Shown here one piece after another: positions 6,067-11,840 of a DNA stretch of 11,840 nt. A model generated the notes under the pieces. That model was given only the letters and a program-made list of their open reading frames with translations, searched no databases and had not been told where the DNA came from. Positions within the stretch are counted from its first letter, which is position 1; the number at the start of each line of letters is the position of its first letter. The position numbers were made by a program, and so were the translations under genes. The DNA is taken from the NCBI GenBank assembly GCA_030673265.1, contig DAOVJK010000066.1:1-11840 (forward strand), in the 5' to 3' direction. The DNA is from Pseudomonadota bacterium (GTDB lineage: Bacteria; Desulfobacterota; Desulfobulbia; Desulfobulbales; JAGXFP01).

Positions 6067-7947
6067 ATGCTAGAATTTTTGCGTCAAAAGGCCCAGTCAA
6101 CTGTTATCCAGGTGATCATTGTGGTGATCATTCTGGTCTTTGTCTTCTGGGGCGTAGGTAGCCAGCAGGGCAACGGGGTAAATGCGGCGGCCACGGTTAA
6201 CGATGAGACGATCACCTATACGGAGTTTCAGCGCTCTTATGACGCTCGGCTTGATCAACTGCGAGATCAGTTGGGCGGCAATATTCCTGACGGGCTTTTG
6301 CAGACCCTTGGCGTTAAGGATCAGGTCCTTGAAGGGTTGATCCAACGAGCTCTAATTAGGCAGGGGGCTGGCGAGGCCGGGTTGATGATCGGTGACCAGG
6401 AGGTGCGGACCAAGATTCAGGATATGGAGGTCTTCAAGAATGAGGGGGCCTTTGATGTCGGCTGGTATAAGCAGATTCTGGCCGGTAATCGGATGAATGC
6501 TACCGATTTCGAGTTATCGATGAAGTCGGATCTGTTGCTCGCCAAGGTTATGGATCACCTGACCCGTTTCGGTGGGGTAGCTGACTCCGAACTTAGAGAT
6601 CGTTTTGATTATGACTATCGCCAGAAGAAATTTGCTTATGTGGCTCTGGAACCCGCGGCGTTTGAGAAAAAAGTTGTGGTTAATGATGACGAGCTCTCCA
6701 CCTTTTTTACCGAGAATCAAAATGATTACCGGGGTGAGTCGCAACTTAAACTGAAGTACGTACTCTTTCCCTTCGATGCCAAGGCAAAGCTGGACATTCC
6801 GGAAAAGTCTATCGTCTCATACTTTGATCAACATAAGGAGGAGTACGTGGTGCCCGAACAGCGGCAGGCCCGGCATATCCTGACCATGATTGATGAGGGC
6901 GACAGCGAGGATGTGATTACCGAAAAAAGGAAAAAGGCTGAAGAGCAACTTAAGCAAGCCCGTGAGGGGGCGGATTTTGCTGATCTGGCCCGGCAGAATT
7001 CAGATGATAAAGGTTCGGCAATTCGGGGCGGTGATTTGGGATTCTTCGAGCGGGGCCAGATGGTCAAACCTTTTGAGGACGGGGTTTTCGGGATGCAGGA
7101 AGGTGGCCTGACCTTGGTTCGTTCCGATTTCGGTTTCCATGTAATCAAGCTTGAAAAGATCAGACCTCTGCAATTGAAAACAGTTGCTGAGGTCCGTGAT
7201 TCGATCATTGCCAAGATCAAGGTTGAGGAGATCAAGAAACTGGCATTTGAACTGGCGAATGCAGCCTACGAGCAGATCATTCTGTCCGGCAGTCTGGAAA
7301 AATATGCTGAAAGCGGCGGTAAATTACAGGAAACAGAATTTTTTACCCGTCAGGACATTGTTGAGCCTTTGCAGTCTAATCCGGTTCTTAAACAGGCTGC
7401 TTTCGGACTCAGGCAGGGCGAGTTAAGCTCATTGCTCGAAGGCACCGATAGCTTTGCGATTTTTTATGCCCAGGAGATCAAGGAGCCTGAGGTTCCAGAA
7501 CTGGACAAGGTCAAAGAGCGGGTGATAAAAGATTTTGTTAGTCAGCGCTCCCAGGCACTGGCTAAAGAAGCGGCTGAGACAATTATGGCTGCGGTGCAGG
7601 CAGGTACTTCTCTTGAGGCGGCAGCTGGCGAGCTGGGCATAAAGGTTGAGATGGCGGCAATGATCTCCCGGGCTGATCGAGCTGGTAGCAAGCTGCCTCC
7701 TGCTCTGCTTGAGGCTGGTTTGGGCTTGACGGCGGCGGTACCTTATCCCGATGCGGTTGTCACTTCGGGGCAGACTTTATATGTGGCGGCTTTCAAGGAT
7801 GAAAAGGAAGCCTCCGCTGATAAATTTGAGGAGCAGAAGGACGAGATAGGCAAGAGGTTAGTTGAGGAGAATCAGAACGCGGTTTCTGCTTCCTGGCTAG
7901 CGTTTTTGAGGGATAGAGCGGAAGTGACGATCGATAAAAGATTCTAA
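6067..7947 (+). CDS. ppiD: PpiD-type membrane-anchored peptidyl-prolyl isomerase/chaperone
   Basis: 626 aa, close to the usual PpiD length. A short cytoplasmic N-terminus (MLEFLRQKAQ) leads into one membrane helix (about 13-33, ending 'VFVFWGVGS'), which anchors the protein with its bulk in the periplasm. A SurA-like chaperone region follows (about 40-230; 'ATVNDETITYTEFQRSYD'), then a parvulin domain (about 265-363) with H270 in 'ARHIL', 'GGDLGFFERGQM', a PFEDGVF segment and H358 in 'FGFHVIKL'. The parvulin consensus residues look intact, so isomerase activity is plausible; the parvulin domain of E. coli PpiD is reported to be inactive. The C-terminal 260 residues are helical. ATG 6067 has GAGGAG at 6051-6056; an upstream in-frame TTG (6049) overlaps that site and is unlikely. 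PpiD helps newly exported proteins fold at the Sec exit. Confidence 0.92.
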   Translation: MLEFLRQKAQSTVIQVIIVVIILVFVFWGVGSQQGNGVNAAATVNDETITYTEFQRSYDARLDQLRDQLGGNIPDGLLQTLGVKDQVLEGLIQRALIRQGAGEAGLMIGDQEVRTKIQDMEVFKNEGAFDVGWYKQILAGNRMNATDFELSMKSDLLLAKVMDHLTRFGGVADSELRDRFDYDYRQKKFAYVALEPAAFEKKVVVNDDELSTFFTENQNDYRGESQLKLKYVLFPFDAKAKLDIPEKSIVSYFDQHKEEYVVPEQRQARHILTMIDEGDSEDVITEKRKKAEEQLKQAREGADFADLARQNSDDKGSAIRGGDLGFFERGQMVKPFEDGVFGMQEGGLTLVRSDFGFHVIKLEKIRPLQLKTVAEVRDSIIAKIKVEEIKKLAFELANAAYEQIILSGSLEKYAESGGKLQETEFFTRQDIVEPLQSNPVLKQAAFGLRQGELSSLLEGTDSFAIFYAQEIKEPEVPELDKVKERVIKDFVSQRSQALAKEAAETIMAAVQAGTSLEAAAGELGIKVEMAAMISRADRAGSKLPPALLEAGLGLTAAVPYPDAVVTSGQTLYVAAFKDEKEASADKFEEQKDEIGKRLVEENQNAVSASWLAFLRDRAEVTIDKRF

Positions 7948-7977
7948 TCGGGATCTGTTTTTGCCAGATGATTTTGA

Positions 7978-8010
7978 GGACTAACCGCTGCTCGGTTAGT
8001 CCTTTTTTTT
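7978..8010 (+). terminator. Strong intrinsic terminator of ppiD
   Basis: GGACTAACCG (7978-7987) and CGGTTAGTCC (7993-8002) form a perfect 10-bp stem with a 5-base loop, followed by eight T (8003-8010). On the opposite strand the downstream bases are not T-rich, so it should work mainly in the + direction. It overlaps the last codons of the convergent J-domain gene. Confidence 0.92.
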
Positions 8011-8310
8011 GCCCCATAAGGGATCGTTACCGAAACGATCCATCCACCATTCTTCATCGTCAATCGGGGTGTTTTCGTCGGGATCCAGGGGGAAACGGTA
8101 GGAGGTGCAGTAGTCCAGCAAAACCTGGTAGGCCTCGGTTAACCGCTGCATGTCGATTTTTTTGTCAAGATCAGTTGCGGCGGTGTCAGGATGATGGAGT
8201 TTCGCTTTGACGCGGTAAGCTTTTTTGATCTCATCGAGACTGGCTTGGGTCTCAAGCCCCAACAGATCACGGGCCTCGATTATTCTGGCCCGTTTAGTTG
8301 GTTTTACCAT
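7996..8310 (-). CDS. Small J-domain protein, 104 aa
   Basis: A J domain occupies about residues 10-68: 'EARDLLGLETQASLDEIKKAY', then the HPD motif at 40-42 and a third helix 'MQRLTEAYQVLLDYC'. The remaining 36 residues are acidic and Trp-rich ('DDEEWWMDRFGNDPLWG') and end in KKKD. No zinc finger or DnaJ substrate domain is present, so it is a DnaK co-chaperone of unknown target. I choose ATG 8310, preceded by a GAAGAAGAG-type purine-rich site 5 bases away. An in-frame GTG at 8340 has its only SD-like bases directly against the codon. The gene overlaps the end of plsY by 17 bases, so the two are very likely cotranscribed and translationally coupled. Its stop codon lies within the stem of the ppiD terminator. 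Confidence 0.88.
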   Translation of the reverse strand: MVKPTKRARIIEARDLLGLETQASLDEIKKAYRVKAKLHHPDTAATDLDKKIDMQRLTEAYQVLLDYCTSYRFPLDPDENTPIDDEEWWMDRFGNDPLWGKKKD

Positions 8311-8905
8311 TAGCACTCTTCTTCCAGCTTTTCTCTTCACCCTTCAACAGACGTCTGATATTTTCCCGGTGCTTGAGGACGATCAGGAGGGCGATTATTC
8401 CGGTAATTATTAACAAGCTACTGGGGCCACCTTTCAGCCAGACCATGATGGGCAGCGAGACTGCCGCAGTCATTGAGCCGAGTGAAACGTAACCGCTGAG
8501 CCGGACCGTCGCGACAAACAGCACGATAGCAATCAGGGTTTGCAGGGGCGCCAGATAGAGAAAGATCCCCAAGGCGGTGGCCACTCCCTTGCCGCCGCTG
8601 AATTTCAAATAGATGGGCCAGCAATGGCCGACAAAGGCAGCCGTGCCGGTCAGCATTATCCACAGATAAGCGTCAGGTTGCTTGCCGAGGATTTGGGTGG
8701 CGATCAGCATGGGCACCAGGCCTTTCAGTAAGTCACTGACCAGGGTCAGAATGCCCAGCTTTTTGCCCAGTAAACGATTGACGTTGGTGGCGCCGATATT
8801 ACCACTGCCCTGTTGTCTGACATCGATGCCGACTAATCGTCCGTACAGTAGCCCGAAAGGTATCGATCCGGCTAAATATCCGAAAAATACAAGTATATAT
8901 TGCAT
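8294..8905 (-). CDS. plsY: Acyl-phosphate:glycerol-3-phosphate acyltransferase PlsY
   Basis: PlsY is an inner-membrane enzyme that moves an acyl group from acyl-phosphate (made by PlsX) to glycerol-3-phosphate, the first step of phospholipid synthesis in most bacteria. The protein is 203 aa, typical length, with about five hydrophobic segments. The three family motifs are present: 'GSGNIGATNVNR' at 33-44, 'GHCWPIYLKFSGGKGVAT' at 93-110, and 'KHRENIRRLLKGEE' at 178-191. The frame stays open upstream to 9031, but that extension is basic, non-conserved and lacks a ribosome site. ATG 8905 gives the family's normal MQYILVFFGYLAGSIPFG beginning, although its own ribosome site (AGG about 9 bases upstream) is weak. 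It leads a two-gene unit with the small J-domain gene. No plsX is in view. Confidence 0.95.
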   Translation of the reverse strand: MQYILVFFGYLAGSIPFGLLYGRLVGIDVRQQGSGNIGATNVNRLLGKKLGILTLVSDLLKGLVPMLIATQILGKQPDAYLWIMLTGTAAFVGHCWPIYLKFSGGKGVATALGIFLYLAPLQTLIAIVLFVATVRLSGYVSLGSMTAAVSLPIMVWLKGGPSSLLIITGIIALLIVLKHRENIRRLLKGEEKSWKKSANGKTN

Positions 8906-9014
8906 GTGTATTGCCTGCCCGGGATTTGATTTGCGAGTGGAGGACAATAGTACCGTGTTGTCCTTTTCGAAGAAAGATAATTTTTTGCGGGCAAAGCGGA
9001 TCATAAAAAATGAT

Positions 9015-9053
9015 GCAGCATGCTGCGGCATTATAGGTTTAATTGGATATAAT
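9015..9053 (+). promoter_or_regulatory. Putative guaD promoter with overlapping 12-bp palindrome
   Basis: A perfect TATAAT lies at 9048-9053. The -35 position (GCGGCA, 9025-9030, 17-base spacing) is a poor match to consensus. A perfect 12-bp palindrome, GCAGCATGCTGC (9015-9026), abuts this -35 region, which is where an activator would bind. Transcription would start near 9060. Consensus and symmetry only. Confidence 0.4.
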
Positions 9054-9072
9054 TCTCTGGGGAGAGAATCTA

Positions 9073-9106
9073 CTTAACAACTGTTGTTTAGCCAAACCAC
9101 AGTTTT
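9073..9106 (+). promoter_or_regulatory. Competing inverted repeats in the guaD leader
   Basis: CTTAACAAC-T-GTTGTTTAG (9073-9091) is a 19-base inverted repeat with one mismatched pair. The middle of it is also the left arm of a second hairpin: AACTGTTGTTT (9079-9089), loop AGCC, AAACCACAGTT (9094-9104), one mismatch, with TTTT at 9103-9106. The two folds exclude each other. This could be a protein operator or an attenuator; it does not match the purine riboswitch consensus as I know it. Confidence 0.35.
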
Positions 9107-9151
9107 GCGGGCCAAGTTCTATGTTAATGCGGCCGTTAGAGAGGGAACAAT

Positions 9152-9619
9152 ATGAACGAGGATTTCATGGCGGAAGCCATAAGGCTTTCTATTGAGAAAA
9201 TGGAGGCCAAGGCGGGGGGGCCTTTTGGGGCCGTGGTTGCTCGGGATGGCAGGATCATCAGCCGGGGTTGGAATCAGGTAACTTCAACCAATGACCCTTC
9301 CGCCCACGCTGAAATTATTGCCATCCGCAAAGCCTGCCAGGAACTGTCAACCTTTTGGCTGGGAGATTGTGAGCTTTATGTGAATTGCGAGCCATGTCCC
9401 ATGTGCCTGGCGGCCATCTACTGGGCTGGAATCAGGAAGGTATATTTTGCTGCCGGTCGGGAGGATGCTGACAATGCCGGTTTTGGTGATGGCTATATTG
9501 CCCGGGAGATTGTTAAACCGGTGGCTGAAAGAAATCTGGAGATGGAACAGGGGATGAGGGATGAAGCCCTTGAAGCATTTTCAATTTGGGATAAGATGGC
9601 AGACAAAACAGAATATTGA
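9152..9619 (+). CDS. guaD: Guanine deaminase (GuaD-like, CMP/dCMP-deaminase fold)
   Basis: 155 aa zinc hydrolase, predicted to convert guanine to xanthine plus ammonia in purine salvage or catabolism. The zinc and catalytic signature is complete: H52-A-E54, then 'CEPCPMC' with C82 and C85 as the other ligands and E54 as proton shuttle. Overall length, 'GGPFGAVVARDG', 'NDPSAHAEIIAIRKAC', 'AAIYWAGI' and the C-terminus 'WDKMADKTEY' resemble Bacillus GuaD much more than the tRNA adenosine deaminase TadA; in GuaD the C-terminal Tyr belongs to a swapped segment reaching the active site. ATG 9152 has an AGAGAGGGA ribosome site. The leader is long and folded. The TPR gene follows 60 bases later on the same strand and may be cotranscribed. 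Another nucleobase or nucleoside deaminase activity cannot be excluded from sequence alone. Confidence 0.85.
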   Translation: MNEDFMAEAIRLSIEKMEAKAGGPFGAVVARDGRIISRGWNQVTSTNDPSAHAEIIAIRKACQELSTFWLGDCELYVNCEPCPMCLAAIYWAGIRKVYFAAGREDADNAGFGDGYIAREIVKPVAERNLEMEQGMRDEALEAFSIWDKMADKTEY

Positions 9620-9679
9620 TGGTAATCCTTTGCTGGTTATCTTTGGGTGTGATCATTATCAAAGTCAAGAGGCGGAACA

Positions 9680-10234
9680 GTGCAAAAGAAACTAGGTTCA
9701 CTTGTGATTATAGTTATCGGTTTGTTGTTGCTTCTGCCGCAGCAGAGCCGGGCTGAAGATGCCAGCTTTTATGCCAAGCAGGAAGTTGAAAAGGCCTGGG
9801 ATGCCCTTAATGGTGGAGATCTGGCCGGGGCGCTCCGCAGTTTTCAACAGGCAATGGTAATTGATCCGCAATATGCCCCCACCTATTACGGTAAAGGGCA
9901 TGCCTATCTTGCCCAGAATAAGATCGGCTTGGCCGTGACTAATTTTAAAAAGACCATTGAGTTGGCTGACCCGCCGATGGTGGAGGCCTACGTCAATCTT
10001 GGTTTCGCCCTTACTCTTTTGGGTCGGGAGCAGGAGGGGCTTAAGATGTACAATCAGGCCCTGGCGCTTGACCCTAATAATAAAGAGGCCCATCTCAATC
10101 TGGCTAATTTCTACTGTTCCGAACTTAACGGCACAAAGGCTTGGGAGCATATCCGTTTCGCCCAGAAAATGAAGGCCGAGATATCCCCGGAGCAGCTTGA
10201 AGAGATGGAGTCGCTCTGCCCGGAGGGCAGGTAG
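9680..10234 (+). CDS. Exported tetratricopeptide-repeat protein
   Basis: 184 aa. A clear Sec signal peptide (residues 1-25, Lys-Lys then 'IVIGLLLLLP', cut likely after SRA) is followed by about four TPR units: 34-66, 67-99, 102-135 and a poorer one at 136-169. Typical TPR residues are visible in 'GDLAGALRSFQQAMVIDPQYA', 'YVNLGFALTLLG' and 'ALALDPNNKEAHLNLANFY'. TPRs make protein-protein contacts, so this is probably a periplasmic or outer-membrane scaffold; the partner is unknown. The start is GTG at 9680, chosen because AAGAGG (9667-9672) sits 7 bases upstream and because it gives a complete signal peptide. Confidence 0.88.
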   Translation: MQKKLGSLVIIVIGLLLLLPQQSRAEDASFYAKQEVEKAWDALNGGDLAGALRSFQQAMVIDPQYAPTYYGKGHAYLAQNKIGLAVTNFKKTIELADPPMVEAYVNLGFALTLLGREQEGLKMYNQALALDPNNKEAHLNLANFYCSELNGTKAWEHIRFAQKMKAEISPEQLEEMESLCPEGR

Positions 10235-10266
10235 CCGTCAATAGTCCATGTTGGCGAAGACAGAAG

Positions 10267-10289
10267 GCCACGGAGGGGGGATCCGTGGC
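10267..10289 (+). terminator. Hairpin after the TPR gene, probable terminator
   Basis: GCCACGGA (10267-10274) and TCCGTGGC (10282-10289) form a perfect 8-bp GC-rich stem with a 7-base loop, 32 bases after the TPR stop codon. The T-run (TCTTTT) comes about 10 bases later and is not adjacent, so termination may be weak or Rho-assisted. Confidence 0.5.
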
Positions 10290-10339
10290 TGGCGGAGTCT
10301 TTTCAGCCGTTATCGCGAGTTAATGAGATCTAGCCGCCT

Positions 10340-10368
10340 GATTATCAACTCCGGATGGAGTTATAATC
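10340..10368. repeat. 29-base near-perfect palindrome containing TATAAT
   Basis: GATTAT (10340-10345), one bulged C, AACTCC (10347-10352), loop GGAT, GGAGTT (10357-10362), ATAATC (10363-10368): 12 base pairs in all. No T-run follows on either strand, so it is not an intrinsic terminator. The right arm includes a perfect TATAAT (10362-10367) facing hcp, with a poor -35 region. It could be an operator over a second hcp promoter or a structured leader element. Confidence 0.5.
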
Positions 10369-10470
10369 GTAAGAATCCCGGTTTTAAGCGAGTGGTTCTC
10401 TGCTGTTTTCGAGTTTAAGTCCATCTTCCCCATCATTCCCCGGCGCCGTTTTCAAAAAAATATCCCCCCC

Positions 10471-10512
10471 TTGACCTAGGTCAAAGTCCCGTTTGCGCCT
10501 TTACGGTATTCT
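10471..10512 (+). promoter_or_regulatory. hcp promoter with HcpR/CRP-FNR-family operator
   Basis: A perfect 14-bp palindrome, TTGACCTAGGTCAA (10471-10484), has the TTGAC-N4-GTCAA form used by FNR/DNR-like regulators; HcpR, a CRP/FNR-family protein, is the known regulator of hcp in sulfate reducers. A -10-like TATTCT lies at 10507-10512. A start at about 10519 puts the palindrome centre at -41.5, the class II activator position. No -35 consensus is otherwise present. It leaves a leader of about 89 bases. Confidence 0.7.
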
Positions 10513-10607
10513 GTCATCAAAGCAATGGGAATTTCCGGTTTACATTTGGATCGGGAAAATCATATCGTATTATTATGTAATTAATAATTGAAATGGAGGT
10601 TCGGAAA

Positions 10608-11840
10608 ATGTTTTGTAACCAATGTGAGCAAGTAGCGAAAGGTGGCTGTACTACTATCGGAGTATGTGGCAAACAAGAGGATGTTGCCGATTTGCAGGAT
10701 CTTTTGATCCATGCCCTGCAGGGTCTCTCTCTTTATGCAGTAGAAGGCCGCAAGGTTGGTATTTCTGATGCTGATATCAATCTTTTTACCTGTGAAGGCG
10801 TTTTCTCGACTCTGACCAATGTTAATTTTGATGCTGATCGGGTAGCTGACCTGGTTCGCAAAGCAGTTACACTGCGGGATGAGTTGAAAGAGAAAGTCAA
10901 GGCGGCCGGCGGCAAGGTCGACTTTACTGCAGATGCGGCTAATTTCACCCCGGCGGCTACCACTGCAGAAATGGCAAAGCAGGGCCTTGGCGTGGTTCTG
11001 ACCGGTAACCCTGACGAAGATGATGACATCAAGTCACTCAAGCTGACTCTGCTGTTTGGTCTTAAAGGCTTGGCGGCCTATGCTGATCATGCCCGGATTA
11101 TGGGCCAGGAAGACGATACTGTTTACGCCTTTGTCCACGAAGCCCTGGCAGCTACCATCACAGATGGCCTGACCGCCGATGATTGTGTGGCTGCGGCCAT
11201 GAAATGCGGCGAAGTCAATCTCCGGGCTATGGAGCTTCTTGATGCCGGTAACACTGGGACCTATGGTCATCCGGTACCGACCTCTGTGCCGCTGGGCGCT
11301 AAAAAAGGTAAGGCCATCGTGGTTTCCGGCCATGACCTCAAGGATCTGGAGTTGCTCCTCAAACAGACCGAAGGCAAGGGTATCAATATCTATACCCATG
11401 GTGAGATGCTGCCCACCCACGGTTATCCGGAGCTCAAGAAATACTCTCATTTCCATGGTCACTACGGCACCGCCTGGCAGAACCAGGCCAAGGAATTTGC
11501 CGAGTTCCCAGGGGCCATCCTGATGACCACCAACTGTATCCAGAAGCCCAAAGAATCCTACAAAGAGAACATCTTCACGACCGGCATGGTGGCTTGGCCC
11601 GGTGTGAACCACATCGACAATAATAAGGATTTCAGCCCGGTTATTGACAAGGCTCTGGCCATGGATGGTTTTAGCGCAGACACCGATAAGGGTTCGGTCA
11701 TGGTCGGTTTTGCCAGAAACGCGGTACTCTCTGTAGCCGACAAGGTGATCGAGGCCGTTAAAAATAAGGATATCCGCCACTTCTTCTTGGTCGGTGGCTG
11801 TGACGGCGCCAAACCGGGGCGTGACTATTACACCAAATTC
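10608..11840 (+). CDS. hcp: Hydroxylamine reductase / hybrid cluster protein Hcp, class I (3' end outside window)
   Basis: Hcp reduces hydroxylamine to ammonia in vitro and acts in defence against nitric oxide and nitrosative stress. The frame runs from ATG 10608 (GGAGG at 10595-10599, 8-base spacing) to the window edge, giving 411 residues of a family usually near 540-550. The N-terminal cluster is C3-x2-C6-x7-C14-x5-C20, the class I spacing of anaerobes that holds a [4Fe-4S] cluster. Hybrid-cluster ligands seen are the His in 'VVSGHDLKDLE', the Glu in 'YTHGEMLPTHGYP', the Cys in 'TTNCIQKPKESY' and the Cys in 'LVGGCDGAKPG'. The remaining ligands would be beyond the window. It is cytoplasmic, and the upstream palindrome suggests control by an HcpR-like regulator. 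Confidence 0.95.
   Translation, partial: MFCNQCEQVAKGGCTTIGVCGKQEDVADLQDLLIHALQGLSLYAVEGRKVGISDADINLFTCEGVFSTLTNVNFDADRVADLVRKAVTLRDELKEKVKAAGGKVDFTADAANFTPAATTAEMAKQGLGVVLTGNPDEDDDIKSLKLTLLFGLKGLAAYADHARIMGQEDDTVYAFVHEALAATITDGLTADDCVAAAMKCGEVNLRAMELLDAGNTGTYGHPVPTSVPLGAKKGKAIVVSGHDLKDLELLLKQTEGKGINIYTHGEMLPTHGYPELKKYSHFHGHYGTAWQNQAKEFAEFPGAILMTTNCIQKPKESYKENIFTTGMVAWPGVNHIDNNKDFSPVIDKALAMDGFSADTDKGSVMVGFARNAVLSVADKVIEAVKNKDIRHFFLVGGCDGAKPGRDYYTKF

Noticed and set aside
8941..8967. AGGACAA/TTGTCCT hairpin followed by TTT, as a terminator
   Set aside because: The T-run is too short and no + strand gene precedes it; it lies in the plsY leader, where it could equally be chance.
8906..9031. N-terminal extension of plsY
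   Set aside because: The frame is open, but the extension is basic and unlike PlsY; ATG 8905 gives the normal family N-terminus and length.
9152..9619. tRNA adenosine deaminase TadA
   Set aside because: The zinc motif is shared, but the 'NDPSAHAEIIAIRKAC' segment, the AIYWAGI segment and the WDKMADKTEY tail fit guanine deaminase better than TadA.
9698..10150. 150-codon open frame on the - strand
   Set aside because: Antisense to the TPR gene, which has a signal peptide and repeats; no ribosome site or motif supports the antisense frame.
11034..11780. 248-codon open frame on the - strand
   Set aside because: It lies wholly inside hcp, whose + strand frame is unmistakable; the product resembles no family and is a codon-bias shadow.

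Overview
The window looks like a chromosomal stretch from an anaerobic deltaproteobacterium (Desulfobacterota), most plausibly near the Desulfobulbales. This is an inference from three things. The hydroxylamine reductase is of the anaerobe (class I) type and sits behind an HcpR/CRP-FNR-like palindrome. The inner-membrane PpiD-type foldase has a typical deltaproteobacterial N-terminus. A hybrid kinase with a Cys-rich PAS domain is also present. Base composition is moderate. I see no tRNA, rRNA, CRISPR array or recognisable transposase.

Layout. 1-1664 (+ strand): the 3' end of a J-domain protein, two small unknown genes (559-999, 1032-1247), and a pterin-4a-carbinolamine dehydratase that probably has its own promoter and a GTG start at 1329. 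A terminator-like hairpin follows. 1832-5509 (- strand): a two-gene operon with an exported FIST-domain protein first and a membrane hybrid histidine kinase (HAMP-PAS-HisKA-HATPase-REC) 3 bases after it. 5510-6066: a long divergent intergenic region with a promoter for each side and a long inverted repeat ending in a T-run. 6067-7947 (+): ppiD, closed by a very strong terminator at 7978-8010. 7996-8905 (- strand): plsY followed by a small J-domain gene that overlaps it and whose last codons lie inside the ppiD terminator. 9152-10234 (+): a guanine deaminase-like gene and an exported TPR protein. 10608-end (+): hcp, cut by the window edge.

How the genes relate. Most are housekeeping: phospholipid synthesis, outer-protein folding, purine salvage, chaperone accessories. 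The most interesting unit is the FIST/kinase operon. Its order resembles known pairs in which a FIST-domain NO/heme sensor (NosP) sits next to a hybrid kinase (NahK), but here the FIST protein appears to be exported and the kinase has an extracytoplasmic domain, which suggests sensing outside the cytoplasm. The hcp promoter, with its palindrome centred exactly where a class II CRP/FNR activator would bind, adds a second, independent link to nitrosative stress. The link between the two loci is only an inference.

The leaders of guaD, ppiD and hcp each contain inverted repeats that ordinary coding does not explain. They are reported as candidates for operators or RNA switches.
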